Source of the DNA: Prevotella sp. DNF00663
Lineage (GTDB): Bacteria; Bacteroidota; Bacteroidia; Bacteroidales; Bacteroidaceae
Direction of reading: 5' to 3'
DNA length: 64,000 nt
NCBI RefSeq assembly: GCF_001553265.1
Contig: NZ_KQ960659.1
Coordinates: 28,921 to 92,920, forward strand
Under the pieces are notes generated by a model. That model saw only the letters and a list, made by a program, of their open reading frames with translations, was not told where the DNA came from and searched no databases. Positions 28,713 through 38,177 of the stretch are shown one piece after another. Position 1 is the first letter of the stretch. Each line of letters begins with the position of its first letter. The position numbers and the translations under genes are program-made.

Positions 28713-29960
28713 TTAAGCCGAGGCTAGTCCCTGCAGATGAGCCTTGTCCAACTGTGCTTTTGCATAGTCGAGTGACACTTCAAAGTTCTTCACATGTTTC
28801 GATGGAATCTCGAACATGGCATCCATGATCACCGACTCAACGATAGAACGCAGTCCACGAGCACCAAGTTTGTACTCCACAGCCTTGTCTACGATGAAGT
28901 CGAGCGTATCTTTAGCGAACGACAATTCAATGCCATCCATCTCAAAAAGCTTCACGTATTGCTTGATAATCGAGTTTTTCGGTTCTTCAAGAATGCGTCG
29001 CAAAGCATCTCTATCAAGCGGATTGAGATAAGTAAGTACCGGCAAACGACCGATAATCTCAGGTATCAAACCAAATGATTTCAGGTCTTGCGGGAGTATA
29101 TACTTCATCAAATCCGTCTTATCTACGTTACGAACGTTCTGCACAGAGTTATATCCTACCACATGAGTATTCAATCGTTGCGCTATCTTACGTTCTATTC
29201 CATCGAACGCACCGCCACAAATAAATAGAATATTCTTCGTGTCTACGTGGATATACTCTTGATCCGGATGCTTACGACCACCCTGTGGAGGTACGTTTAC
29301 CATCGTTCCTTCGAGCAGTTTCAAGAGTCCTTGCTGTACACCTTCGCCACTGACATCGCGCGTAATGGAAGGATTATCGCTCTTACGAGCAATCTTATCT
29401 ATCTCATCGATGAACACGATACCGCGCTCAGCAGCTGGAACATCATAGTTAGCCACCTGCAACAAGCGGCTCAAAATGCTCTCAACATCCTCTCCTACAT
29501 ATCCTGCTTCGGTGAATACGGTAGCATCTACAATGGTAAAAGGAACGTCAAGCAACTTCGCTATGGTGCGAGCCAAAAGGGTTTTACCTGTTCCTGTGCT
29601 TCCCACCATAATAATATTGCTCTTCTCAATCTCCACTCCACTCTCGTCTTTCGGTTGTTGCAGACGCTTATAGTGGTTATAGACCGATACCGACAGATAG
29701 CGTTTGGCCTCATCTTGGCCTATGATATACTGATCAAGATATTTCTTGATTTCCTTCGGCTTCGGCACTTTCTTGAGTTTGAAGGCTTCTCCCTCCTTCT
29801 TTTCCTGAGCATTAGGAGCTGTGATGCCTGTAGACTTTACAATCTCATAGGCTTGTTGTGCACAGTTCTCACAGATGTATCCATTAAGTCCTGTAATCAA
29901 CAATTTCACCTCTTTCTCACTTCTTCCGCAGAAGCTACATACCTTTTTCTGTGTTGACAT
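28713..29960 (-). CDS. clpX: ATP-dependent Clp protease ATP-binding subunit ClpX
   Basis: A 415-residue AAA+ unfoldase that feeds substrates to ClpP. The N-terminal C4 zinc finger is seen as CSFCGR...CENC, Walker A is [11 protein letters not shown], Walker B is [10 protein letters not shown], and the sensor region has [11 protein letters not shown]. It starts 12 nt after clpP stops, so the two subunits are made together. Confidence 0.97.
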   Translation of the reverse strand: MSTQKKVCSFCGRSEKEVKLLITGLNGYICENCAQQAYEIVKSTGITAPNAQEKKEGEAFKLKKVPKPKEIKKYLDQYIIGQDEAKRYLSVSVYNHYKRLQQPKDESGVEIEKSNIIMVGSTGTGKTLLARTIAKLLDVPFTIVDATVFTEAGYVGEDVESILSRLLQVANYDVPAAERGIVFIDEIDKIARKSDNPSITRDVSGEGVQQGLLKLLEGTMVNVPPQGGRKHPDQEYIHVDTKNILFICGGAFDGIERKIAQRLNTHVVGYNSVQNVRNVDKTDLMKYILPQDLKSFGLIPEIIGRLPVLTYLNPLDRDALRRILEEPKNSIIKQYVKLFEMDGIELSFAKDTLDFIVDKAVEYKLGARGLRSIVESVIMDAMFEIPSKHVKNFEVSLDYAKAQLDKAHLQGLASA

Positions 29961-29972
29961 CTTTGCCTTCGT

Positions 29973-30638
29973 TTATTTCTTACGCACAAGTACGGTATCT
30001 ATCATACCATACTCCTTGGCCTCTTCCGCGTTCATCCAGTAGTTGCGATCCGAGTCTTGCCATACTTTCTCAAAGGGAGTATGCGAGTGATTTGATATAA
30101 TGGTATAGAGTTCTTTTTTGAACTTCTGGATTTCCTTGGCTTCAATCTCAATATCGGAAGCCTGTCCTTGCACGCCACCAAGTGGCTGATGAATCATCAC
30201 ACGGCTATGAGTCAATGCCGAGCGCTTGCCTTCTTGACCGGAAACGAGCAATACGGCAGCCATCGAAGCAGCCATACCGGTACAGATAGTAGCCACATCG
30301 CTGGAGATAAACTGCATCGTATCGTAGATACCCAAGCCGGCTGTGACGCTTCCACCGGGGCTATTGATGTAAATAGAAATATCTTTTCCGCTGTCTACAG
30401 AGTCCAAATACAGCAACTGTGCTTGCAATGTATTGGCGGTATAGTCGTCAATTTCAGTTCCAAGGAAGATGATACGATCCATCATCAAACGCGAGAACAC
30501 ATCCATCTGTGTCACGTTCAACTGGCGTTCTTCCAAAATATAGGGATTCAAATATTGTGCCTGCGCCTTTACCACATCATCAATCATCATCCCGTTCATA
30601 CCGAGATGCTTGGTGGCATACTTTCTAAAATCGTTCAT
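29973..30638 (-). CDS. clpP: ATP-dependent Clp protease proteolytic subunit
   Basis: A 221-residue ClpP. The catalytic Ser lies in GMAASMAAVLL, the His in HSRVMIHQPLGG, and the Asp in the WQDSDRNYWM region near the C-terminus. It forms the barrel protease that works with the adjacent ClpX. It lies 165 nt after the trigger factor gene, the usual tig-clpP-clpX order. Confidence 0.97.
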   Translation of the reverse strand: MNDFRKYATKHLGMNGMMIDDVVKAQAQYLNPYILEERQLNVTQMDVFSRLMMDRIIFLGTEIDDYTANTLQAQLLYLDSVDSGKDISIYINSPGGSVTAGLGIYDTMQFISSDVATICTGMAASMAAVLLVSGQEGKRSALTHSRVMIHQPLGGVQGQASDIEIEAKEIQKFKKELYTIISNHSHTPFEKVWQDSDRNYWMNAEEAKEYGMIDTVLVRKK

Positions 30639-30803
30639 TTGTTATTTTTTCCTTTCGTTTATGTAGATAAAAATAGAGGTTAACGACCCTCTTTTCAAAT
30701 CTTGTAGGAACAAAGATAATAAAAAAAGTCGATAACCTCTTAATGATAAGAAGTTTTTTTATGTCGACAAATGCGAAAACTTCGCACCGACAACTTCCTT
30801 GAA

Positions 30804-32159
30804 TTATTCTTCCATCAGTTTGTTGAAGTCGTCAAGAGAGATTTCTTTCTCATTCAACTTCACAACATTCTTCAAGACAGCACCGAGCTTACGGTCAACA
30901 GCTCTGTTCACGAAGCCATCGAGATTCTCACGCTTCTTCAACAATTCCTGAGCTCCCTGCTCGATATATTCTTCAGGAATATTGTTCATACCGTACTGTG
31001 CAAACTGAGCACGAGTGGTCTCCTTAGCCGACTCAAGTACGTCTGCATCTTCCACCTTAATATTATGTGCTGCCACCAGCTGCTCCTTAATCAAGTGCCA
31101 TGTCAACTCCTTGATGCTCTGCTCATAGTTCTTTTCTACGAACTCTTCGCCACGCTCCTTGTTGTTTTGCAGCATAACGCGCTTCAACAATGCATCAGGA
31201 TATTCGAGTTTACCAACTTTCTTCTCGCAGTATGCACGTACATCGAGGATAAACTTGTAATCGCTATCGGTTGCCAACTGAGCCTTCAAGCCCTCAGCAA
31301 TCTTATCGCGGAACTCCTTCTCATCCTTTACTGCATCCTTACCAAAGACACTATCAAACAATTCTTGGTCTACTGCGTGCTTCTGGAAGCGCTGTATTTC
31401 TGTAATCTGATAGCTGAAATCACCGGTATGTTCGCCCACCTGTGCACGATCAATCTTCAACAATGAAGATACTTCTGTGTCATTTTCAGGATATGCTTTG
31501 CGAGGATTGAAGGTAATAATATCACCCAGCTTAGCACCATCGAAGAGTTTCTTCTGGTCGTCTACCTTGATATAGCTAGGCATCAACGCCGCAGCCTCAA
31601 CCGTGATACCACCTTCTTTGGTGTTACCCTGCTCGTCGAGCTCGCGCAAATCGCCTTTCAACATATCGTTTTCTTGATAGTCTTCAACCTTACCATAGTT
31701 GCCTGAGCGAGACGCAAACATATCTACTTGGCGATCGATAAGCGCATCGTCTACGGTAATATTGTAATAGTCAATCTTGTTATGACCATTCAAATCGCAC
31801 TGGAATTCAGGTGCTACAGCAATATCAAAGGCGAATGTGTAAGGAGCTTCCTTTGATAAGTCTTGTGGTTCCTGCTTCTCTGAAGGAAGAGGTTCGCCCA
31901 ACATCTGAATCTTATTGTCTTGGATATACTTGTAAAGTTGGTCACCTACGAACTTGTTGATAGCGTCCATCTTGGCAGACTCGCCGAATTGCTTCTTGAT
32001 AAGTCCCATAGGAACCATACCGGGACGGAATCCCGGAAAGTTAGCCTTCTTGCGATAATCTTTCAATGTCTTCTCGACTTGCTCTTTGTAATCTGCTTCT
32101 TCGACTGTAACGGTCAACAGACCATTGATCTTGTCGGGATTTTCAAATGAGATATTCAT
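30804..32159 (-). CDS. tig: Trigger factor, ribosome-associated chaperone
   Basis: A 451-residue trigger factor. The ribosome-binding tail is FPGFRPGMVPMGLIKKQFG at about 43-61 (the GFRxGxxP signature). The middle domain is a diverged FKBP-like region, and the C-terminal domain is helical (LLKRVMLQNNKERGEEF). It folds nascent chains and may act as a peptidyl-prolyl isomerase. A clean promoter lies about 105 nt upstream. Confidence 0.93.
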   Translation of the reverse strand: MNISFENPDKINGLLTVTVEEADYKEQVEKTLKDYRKKANFPGFRPGMVPMGLIKKQFGESAKMDAINKFVGDQLYKYIQDNKIQMLGEPLPSEKQEPQDLSKEAPYTFAFDIAVAPEFQCDLNGHNKIDYYNITVDDALIDRQVDMFASRSGNYGKVEDYQENDMLKGDLRELDEQGNTKEGGITVEAAALMPSYIKVDDQKKLFDGAKLGDIITFNPRKAYPENDTEVSSLLKIDRAQVGEHTGDFSYQITEIQRFQKHAVDQELFDSVFGKDAVKDEKEFRDKIAEGLKAQLATDSDYKFILDVRAYCEKKVGKLEYPDALLKRVMLQNNKERGEEFVEKNYEQSIKELTWHLIKEQLVAAHNIKVEDADVLESAKETTRAQFAQYGMNNIPEEYIEQGAQELLKKRENLDGFVNRAVDRKLGAVLKNVVKLNEKEISLDDFNKLMEE

Positions 32160-32263
32160 CTTCGATGTTTTGTTTATTATTTATGTTTTTTATTATTCTT
32201 GTTCTTTCATTAAGCAAAGACCATGCCAAAAGCCGGTAACTGCCAATACTTTACAATGGGATG

Positions 32264-32294
32264 CAAAATTACAAAATTAACTGTGTTCCTGCAA
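32264..32294 (-). promoter_or_regulatory. Promoter of tig-clpP-clpX
   Basis: On the minus strand TTG (32294-32292) is followed after 20 nt by TAATTTTG (32271-32264), a full match to TTG / TAnnTTTG. Confidence 0.65.
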
Positions 32295-32366
32295 TAAGTT
32301 AACTTCTTTTTTAGTATTTCTTACAAATCTTATAGACGCCGCGCCGCTTTTCTCCGTATCTTTTAT

Positions 32367-32374
32367 TATTTTTG
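32367..32374 (+). promoter_or_regulatory. Probable -7 box of the PCMD operon
   Basis: TATTTTTG, 43 nt before the start codon at 32418. No good upstream element was found at the expected distance. Confidence 0.45.
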
Positions 32375-32417
32375 CGGTCTATATATACGCAATACAAAAT
32401 ATAATAGGCATTAGATT

Positions 32418-33548
32418 ATGTTGAAATTCAAGTACTCGCTCTTAGCAGCGATGGCCCTGCTATCGTGCACATTTACGTCTTGTATTCAGGACGAAGCACA
32501 GAATGCAGAAGCCGACATTACAGCTTGTGCTTTGACCAATACAAGCATGCTCATTCGTACTCCGGTTATCACCAACGACGAGGTGAAGTTCTATATCAAC
32601 GGTTGGAACGATGTAACCAAGCTCGCTCCCACTTTTACACTCACCGATGGAGCAACTATAGAACCAGCAAGCGGAACTGTAAGAAACTTCATGACACCCC
32701 AAACTTACACCGTCACTTCGCAAGACGGACAATGGAAAAAGACCTACAAAGTGTCTTTCATCTCTGACGACCCGGCCACAACGTATCATTTTGAAAAAAT
32801 CAAATACTTCGTCGAAAAAGACTATATACACGGGAATGGTCAAGATAAAGAGTACTACCAAATATTTACTGACAACACATCCGACGGCGGAATCATGGAT
32901 TGGGCTAGCGGAAATGCCGGTTACAAGATAACACATAGCCAAGACACCCCCGACACTTACCCCACTTGTCAAGCCGAAAATGGGTTCATCGGAAAGTGCG
33001 TCAAGCTGGAGACAAAGGATACTGGCAAGCTTGGTAAGATGTTCAAAGCACCGATAGCAGCTGGCAACTTATTCACAGGAGAGTTCTCCAGCAACCTCTT
33101 TGTAGCCAATATGGCCACACTAACCCACTTTGGTGTACCCTTCCGTAAGACTCCAACTTACCTGACAGGTTTCTACAAATACAAGGCAGGAGCAAAGGTT
33201 ACCGATGCCAATCTAGACGAGGTAAAAGGTCAAAAAGATACATTCGACGTCTATGCAGTATTCTTCGAGACTTCTAAAGACACACCTTATCTCGACGGCA
33301 CAAACTCGCTCACAAGCCCCAATATCGTCTCTATGGCACGCCTCACCGAAAAGAAAGAGACCGACGAATGGACGTTCTTCTCCATCAAATTCCAACCCAT
33401 GAACGGCAAAACCATTGATGCCAACAAGCTCAAAGAGGGCAAATACAGTTTGGCTATCGTCATGTCTTCGAGCATCGATGGCGCAAAATTCATTGGAGCA
33501 GTGGGCAGCACGCTCTATATAGACGAAATGGAATTGCTTTACGAATAA
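32418..33548 (+). CDS. PCMD-domain lipoprotein
   Basis: A 376-residue exported lipoprotein (lipobox FTSC, Cys22). Residues about 35-115 form an Ig-like domain (SGTVRNFMTPQTYTVTSQDG), and the rest matches the putative carbohydrate metabolism domain family: IMDWASGNAGYKI at the start of the domain, then CVKLETKDTG, and ending TLYIDEMELLYE. The fold is a jellyroll that may bind glycans; no enzyme activity is known. It is paired with a beta-barrel gene 9 nt downstream, an arrangement common in Bacteroidales. Confidence 0.85.
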   Translation: MLKFKYSLLAAMALLSCTFTSCIQDEAQNAEADITACALTNTSMLIRTPVITNDEVKFYINGWNDVTKLAPTFTLTDGATIEPASGTVRNFMTPQTYTVTSQDGQWKKTYKVSFISDDPATTYHFEKIKYFVEKDYIHGNGQDKEYYQIFTDNTSDGGIMDWASGNAGYKITHSQDTPDTYPTCQAENGFIGKCVKLETKDTGKLGKMFKAPIAAGNLFTGEFSSNLFVANMATLTHFGVPFRKTPTYLTGFYKYKAGAKVTDANLDEVKGQKDTFDVYAVFFETSKDTPYLDGTNSLTSPNIVSMARLTEKKETDEWTFFSIKFQPMNGKTIDANKLKEGKYSLAIVMSSSIDGAKFIGAVGSTLYIDEMELLYE

Positions 33549-33557
33549 CTTTAAACA

Positions 33558-34334
33558 ATGAAAATCAAATTCACTTTGGCATTGCTCTTTGCAGCCGTAG
33601 CCACCAACATACAAGCGCAACAAGAGCGCGATCAAAACATTATCAACTCCGAGAAAAACGGATGGGAGTACGAAGTTCGTGCCGGTATCAACATCGGTGG
33701 GGCTACCCCGATCCCCCTTCCTGTCGAGATTCGCAGCATCGACAGTTATAATCCTAAGTTCGCAGGTTCGATTGAAGGTATCGTCACACACTGGTTTGAT
33801 AGCCAAAAGCAGTGGGGCATGTCTGCCGGATTGCGTTTAGAGAACAAGGGAATGGAAACTGGTGCCACGGTCAAGAACTACAGTACCGAGATTATCAACG
33901 ACGGTAACCGCGTTGCCGGCTACTGGACTGGTTATGTAAAGACCAAATATAGCAATACGTTGCTCACTCTTCCAGTCATGGCCAACTACCGTTTCAACAA
34001 TCGCTGGAAGGTTCGTGCAGGCCTATTCGCATCGCTACGACTCGACGGCGACTTCTCCGGACACGTGTCAGACGGTTATCTGCGTCAAGGAAATCCCACA
34101 GGTGAGAAGATAGTATTCAACGATGGGAAGACCGCAACTTACGATTTTACCAACGACTTACGACGTTGGCAATGGGGCGCACAGATAGGTGGAACATGGC
34201 GAGCATACAAACATTTCTCGGTAAATGCCGACTTCACATGGGCTTTCTCCAATATCTTTAAGGGCGACTTCAAGACCATTACGTTCAATATGTACCCTGT
34301 ATATCTAAACGTAGGGTTCGGTTATCAGTTCTAA
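33558..34334 (+). CDS. Outer membrane beta-barrel protein (PorT-like)
   Basis: A 258-residue outer-membrane protein. It has a signal peptide (NIQAQ), then alternating amphipathic strands ending in an aromatic residue (YLNVGFGYQF), as required for barrel insertion. Features such as YEVRAGINIGGATPIPLP and FNNRWKVRAGLFASLRL are typical of the PorT-like barrel family. It is co-transcribed with the PCMD lipoprotein and may anchor or export it; this is inference. Confidence 0.82.
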   Translation: MKIKFTLALLFAAVATNIQAQQERDQNIINSEKNGWEYEVRAGINIGGATPIPLPVEIRSIDSYNPKFAGSIEGIVTHWFDSQKQWGMSAGLRLENKGMETGATVKNYSTEIINDGNRVAGYWTGYVKTKYSNTLLTLPVMANYRFNNRWKVRAGLFASLRLDGDFSGHVSDGYLRQGNPTGEKIVFNDGKTATYDFTNDLRRWQWGAQIGGTWRAYKHFSVNADFTWAFSNIFKGDFKTITFNMYPVYLNVGFGYQF

Positions 34335-34543
34335 GCAGACAGAAACAAAGGGCTACAAAGCCATACATTGAGCACCGGGGACAATCTAACGAAAATGGAG
34401 ATTGGGCCCGGTTTACGTATCAAATAAATAGAATAACAATTGATAAACAATGCAAACCTAAAAGCATTCGGCTACATCGGGAGTATACTTTCGGACAAAC
34501 ATAGAGCCATTACTTATATACCATGGTTGTATGCAGTTTTATT

Positions 34544-35305
34544 TCATTCTATTCTTTTTAGAGTTTCCATTATCTCTGAATATATCTTTGGCTTCTTTTG
34601 TTCATCTAAGTTAACTCCTTCAATGATTTGCTTTATAAATCCTTTCTTATCAACAATAAAGGTTGTTGGATAGCTTTTAACTCCTAAAACATTATTTAGA
34701 AACTCCTTTTGATTTGGAATTATTCGAAATGCAAATGAAGGATTCTCGTCATTTAAATATGTATTAAGTTGATTAGATTTAAAAAAGTTTCTTATTGATA
34801 CAGAGTTATCAAATGTAACTCCTAGTAAAATATAATTATCCTTATTAAGACTGTCCTTAAGTGCATTAAGATAAGGGAGTTCTTTTATGCAAGGACCGCA
34901 AGATACACTCCAACAATAAATGATTAAAAACTTACCTGTCAATTCACTAGTTTTAATCTGAATATTATGAATATCAACAAAGTCTTTTAAAGGAAACTTT
35001 TTATTTAGCCATTGAGACTTAATCGTAAAATCGTCTTCATTAATAAATTTTATCATCCAAACAATGCTATCTCCTTTCTTAATATTACTAAGTATCTGAA
35101 AAGGCGATTTACCTGTTTTATACAAACTATCCATCTCAGACATTTCATAGTAAGTATTAGTCAAAGTCTCTCTAAATATATTATGCTTATTATTCTTAAA
35201 CATAGGAGAATCTTTCAACGATGAAAATTGTCCAAATGAATCTATTTGATTGAATATCATTATTATGAAGAACAGGAGCATTCTAGTCGAATTACTTTTT
35301 CTCAT
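34544..35305 (-). CDS. TlpA-like thioredoxin-fold protein
   Basis: A 253-residue exported redox protein. After a signal peptide comes a domain of about 100 residues with no match I recognise, then a TlpA/ResA-type thioredoxin fold with the active site WSVSCGPCIKELPYL and the cis-Pro region SYPTTFIVDKKG. It probably reduces or oxidises thiols of periplasmic proteins. The gene and its flanks are much richer in AT than the genes on either side, and it stands alone, which suggests recent acquisition. Confidence 0.85.
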   Translation of the reverse strand: MRKSNSTRMLLFFIIMIFNQIDSFGQFSSLKDSPMFKNNKHNIFRETLTNTYYEMSEMDSLYKTGKSPFQILSNIKKGDSIVWMIKFINEDDFTIKSQWLNKKFPLKDFVDIHNIQIKTSELTGKFLIIYCWSVSCGPCIKELPYLNALKDSLNKDNYILLGVTFDNSVSIRNFFKSNQLNTYLNDENPSFAFRIIPNQKEFLNNVLGVKSYPTTFIVDKKGFIKQIIEGVNLDEQKKPKIYSEIMETLKRIE

Positions 35306-35568
35306 AAGCTTTATATTTAGTTTATGTGATTATATACAATATTGCAATTTACAACTTTCTATTTCGTGTTCAAAGCATTTTTTATCCTTTATAATACACT
35401 ATAAGCCACGAAAAAAAAGGAAATGACACAAATAAACAAATAGTTTATCAAAACGTATCGAACTCTTACAAATATGCAATTGCCCAAAACCGTACGAACT
35501 TTGCCGTCCGGTGCGGGAGAATGCTAAGCGAAAATCGGGTAAACTTACAAACTCATCAACCCAGAAAA

Positions 35569-36387
35569 CTACTCCGCTTCGCGCTTTCTCTTCTCTTCGT
35601 CTATCGTTTGGAAGTCTTTTTTGCGCAACACGAAACTGTTACTCAAGTATTTCTCACGTACAATCTTATTACTAGCCAACTCTTCCGGATTACCTTGAAA
35701 CAATATCTTACCCTCGAATAAAAGGTAAGCACGATCAGTAATCGTGAGTGTTTCCTGCACGTTGTGGTCGGTAATCAAAATACCGATATTGCGATATTTC
35801 AACTGCCAGACGATGTGCTGAATGTCTTCAACAGCAATAGGGTCGACACCAGCAAAGGGTTCGTCGAGCATAATAAACTTAGGATTGATAGCCAAACAAC
35901 GCGCTATCTCGGTACGACGACGCTCACCTCCAGACAGTTGATCGCCTTTATTCTTGCGCACCTTACCCAAGCGAAACTCGCGAATCAACGTTTCCAAGCG
36001 TTCAAGTTGCTGTTCGTGGTTGAGCTGTGTCATCTCCAATACCGACATGATATTGTCTTCCACACTCATCTTACGAAACACACTGGCCTCTTGAGGCAGG
36101 TATCCGATACCTTTACGGGCACGCTTATACACCGGATCATAGGTTATTTCCTCGTCGTTGATGTACACATGTCCCTCGTTCGGCACCACCAATCCCGTCG
36201 TCATATAGAACGAAGTGGTCTTGCCGGCACCATTCGGTCCCAACAATCCTACGATTTCTCCTTGTCGCACATTGATACTTACACCGTTGGCCACCGTGCG
36301 CTTTCCATAGCGCTTCACCAGTCCCTCGGTGCGCAACACCATTCTTTCTTTATCGCCATGCAACTGTACGTTGTCCGTCTCGTTCAT
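35569..36387 (-). CDS. lptB: LPS export ABC transporter ATP-binding protein
   Basis: A 272-residue ATPase. Walker A is [13 protein letters not shown], the signature [15 protein letters not shown] has the LptB form, and Walker B is [13 protein letters not shown]. LptB powers lipopolysaccharide movement from the inner membrane to the LptA bridge. The C-terminal tail of about 25 charged residues is longer than in the E. coli protein, and the N-terminus has about 15 extra residues, so a start at M16 (36342) is possible. The OstA-like partner lies at 16314-18017. Confidence 0.93.
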   Translation of the reverse strand: MNETDNVQLHGDKERMVLRTEGLVKRYGKRTVANGVSINVRQGEIVGLLGPNGAGKTTSFYMTTGLVVPNEGHVYINDEEITYDPVYKRARKGIGYLPQEASVFRKMSVEDNIMSVLEMTQLNHEQQLERLETLIREFRLGKVRKNKGDQLSGGERRRTEIARCLAINPKFIMLDEPFAGVDPIAVEDIQHIVWQLKYRNIGILITDHNVQETLTITDRAYLLFEGKILFQGNPEELASNKIVREKYLSNSFVLRKKDFQTIDEEKRKREAE

Positions 36388-36506
36388 CGTTTTATCATTT
36401 CGTTGTTTCGATGCAAAGATAAAAAGAAAAATCGGAAGTCGTCCTATTTTTCCTAAAGAGTGCTATTCTGTGATATTAACAGGATGTCATATCTACGTCA
36501 AAAACG

Positions 36507-36540
36507 AAATCGGGATGCCCGTTTGAGACATCCCGATTTT
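36507..36540. terminator. Hairpin terminator between lptB and the mobile element
   Basis: AAATCGGGATG (36507-36517) pairs with CATCCCGATTT (36529-36539). It has T-rich bases on both sides. It may once have ended the 36760-37212 lipoprotein gene before the mobile element was inserted. Confidence 0.6.
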
Positions 36541-36581
36541 GATTATTGTTTGTGAAAAACTCGTTCGTTAAGCATATTCAA

Positions 36582-36773
36582 GGCTGGTTCTGTAAATTAG
36601 CTTTGTTAGATTTTGAGCTTTTTTTGAGGTCAAAATGCAAGAGAGTGAAGGAGTGTAGCGAGCTACACGACTGAACGAACTTACATTTTGAACCAAAAAG
36701 AAGCCAAAAGATAGCAAAACGTATTTCATAAAAATTTAATGACTATATGCGGTGGTAATTTATAGAACCAGCC
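36582..36773. mobile_element. 192-bp MITE-like element with terminal inverted repeats
   Basis: The left end GGCTGGTTCTGTAAATTA (36582-36599) is matched by the inverted right end TAATTTATAGAACCAGCC (36756-36773), 17 of 18 bases. TCAA flanks both ends (36578-36581 and 36774-36777), a likely target duplication. Almost the whole interior is a second imperfect inverted repeat (GAGGTCAAAATG against CATTTTGAACC) around the palindrome GTGTAGCGAGCTACAC. There is no reading frame for a transposase, so it would move using one encoded elsewhere. The right end supplies the stop codon of the neighbouring lipoprotein gene. Confidence 0.8.
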
Positions 36774-37212
36774 TCAAATGTTTCTGAGCGATTTTATCAG
36801 CTTTATCCTCGTTCGCCACATTGACCTCCGAGAGCGTAAAACTCTTCTTGTCGGGCGAGAAAGTTAGTGTATAGTAGGCCGACGTACCGGTGGGTTTATC
36901 TACCAACTGAAGCTTCCCATCAACATAGGTGAAACGATATTTCTCATCTTTCGACTTAAATTCATTCTTGCTATCAGCCCAAACCACGACGGCATTGCTT
37001 GTTTTGTCGAAAGCGACCGTAGGCACTGTGATACCATTTGTAGCCTCTTCGGCCGTTGCCATATTAGTCCATTTACCTTCCAAAGTAACAGAATTTACCA
37101 TCTCTTTTGTCATACTTTTCTCAGCTTCCATGACTCCGTTTTTATCACAAGAAACCATACCTACTGATACAATTAGAGCGAAAATCAGCGTAAAAATTTT
37201 GTTATTGCCCAT
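36760..37212 (-). CDS. Hypothetical lipoprotein with MITE-derived C-terminus
   Basis: A 150-residue exported lipoprotein (lipobox MVSC, Cys22) that I do not recognise. It contains a lipocalin-like pattern of strands: LEGKWTNM, AVVVWADSKNEF, FTYVDGKLQLVDK and YYTLTFSPDKKSF. The last residues, RLVL and the TAA stop, are encoded by the right inverted repeat of the inserted element, so the natural C-terminus has probably been replaced. How many residues were lost cannot be told. Confidence 0.7.
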   Translation of the reverse strand: MGNNKIFTLIFALIVSVGMVSCDKNGVMEAEKSMTKEMVNSVTLEGKWTNMATAEEATNGITVPTVAFDKTSNAVVVWADSKNEFKSKDEKYRFTYVDGKLQLVDKPTGTSAYYTLTFSPDKKSFTLSEVNVANEDKADKIAQKHLRLVL

Positions 37213-37424
37213 TTTGTTATCCTTTCAATTAAATAATAACATTTGCGTTTATTGCGCTGCAATAATTAATATGCAAATTCCATACACACAACTTTTTTAA
37301 ATATTTTTTCAAAATTTGAATCGCGAAAGAGATTTTATTAACATCTCAACTAGCCCATTCAGATATTAATATATCCCCACTTCTCAGTCTTAACTCTTCA
37401 CCCTTAATTTACTGCAAGCTTGGA

Positions 37425-37480
37425 GCAACGATGCTGAGAAGCTACTTCAGCACTGCTGAAAAGTTCATGCAGCAATACTG
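37425..37480 (+). repeat. 22-nt palindrome array, copy D (three units)
   Basis: Units start at 37425 (GCAACGATGCTG), 37447 (TCAGCACTGCTG) and 37469 (GCAGCAATACTG), exactly 22 nt apart, with spacers agaagctact and aaaagttcat. Confidence 0.8.
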
Positions 37481-37601
37481 CCAAGCCTCCGCAATATACA
37501 AAGATTTCGTTATTATCAAGTCCATATCCCCAAAGAGAGACGGTGTACACACCACAGCTGTCCCAACAAAATAGTGCAAAGCAAGCCCCATCAACATTAA
37601 A

Positions 37602-37633
37602 TTTGCACATGTCTTTGATTTGCTGTAACTTTG
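37602..37633 (+). promoter_or_regulatory. Promoter of the ogt-helicase operon
   Basis: TTTG (37602-37605), 20 nt, then TAACTTTG (37626-37633): a full match to the Bacteroidetes consensus, 46 nt upstream of the start codon. Confidence 0.7.
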
Positions 37634-37679
37634 TCGATACCGAGTTTGAAGCCTCGGCCATTCTAATCTGTATCGTAAT

Positions 37680-38177
37680 ATGAAAATAGTCTATGGTTTT
37701 GCCCAGTCGCCTTTTGGCGAAATAGTGGTTGCTCGAACGTTCGAAGGATTCTGCGATGTGCAGTTTCTAGGCACCAATCGCATGGCTGTCATTCACGAGT
37801 TGGCAGCGCGTTGGGGTACTTATACAGAGACGGTACAAAATGACACGATAGCCCAAACCGTTGAGCGCGTCATCTTCGAAGGCTATCAGCACGAGCTGCC
37901 CATACGGCTTTATGGAACCGATTTCCAACGTTCGGTGTGGCAAGAGGTACAGAAGATTCCGTTTGGCACCACTATGTCATATCAAGAACTTGCTACCCGG
38001 CTGGGTAAACCGAGTGCCGTTCGTGCCGTGGCTACAGCCGTGGCACGCAATCCTTTGGCCATGATAGTGCCATGTCATCGCGTCGTACATAAAGACGGAA
38101 CAACCGGACAATACCATTGGGGGGCAGAACTCAAGAAACAACTTATTGCATGGGAAAAGTCGAAGTTGACTCGATAA
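37680..38177 (+). CDS. ogt: Methylated-DNA--protein-cysteine methyltransferase
   Basis: A 165-residue DNA repair protein that takes the methyl group from O6-methylguanine onto its own Cys. The acceptor site is IVPCHRVV, the recognition helix region is YQELATRLGKPSAVRAVATA, and the YHWGAELKKQLIAWE end is typical. It has the small N-terminal domain of Ogt. The last 28 nt overlap the start of the nuclease-helicase gene, which ties translation of the two together. Confidence 0.95.
   Translation: MKIVYGFAQSPFGEIVVARTFEGFCDVQFLGTNRMAVIHELAARWGTYTETVQNDTIAQTVERVIFEGYQHELPIRLYGTDFQRSVWQEVQKIPFGTTMSYQELATRLGKPSAVRAVATAVARNPLAMIVPCHRVVHKDGTTGQYHWGAELKKQLIAWEKSKLTR

Larger units (their letters stand above)
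37213..37679. other. Intergenic region with array D and the ogt promoter
   Basis: 467 bases between divergent genes. It holds an AT-rich stretch (37240-37400), copy D of the 22-nt array (37425-37480) and the ogt promoter (37602-37633). A minus-strand frame of 85 codons crosses the array but has no protein-like features. Confidence 0.6.

Noticed and set aside
37404..37661. An 85-codon minus-strand reading frame across array D
   Set aside because: It runs through the palindrome array and intergenic DNA, has no signal, domain or ordered composition, and starts inside the ogt promoter region.
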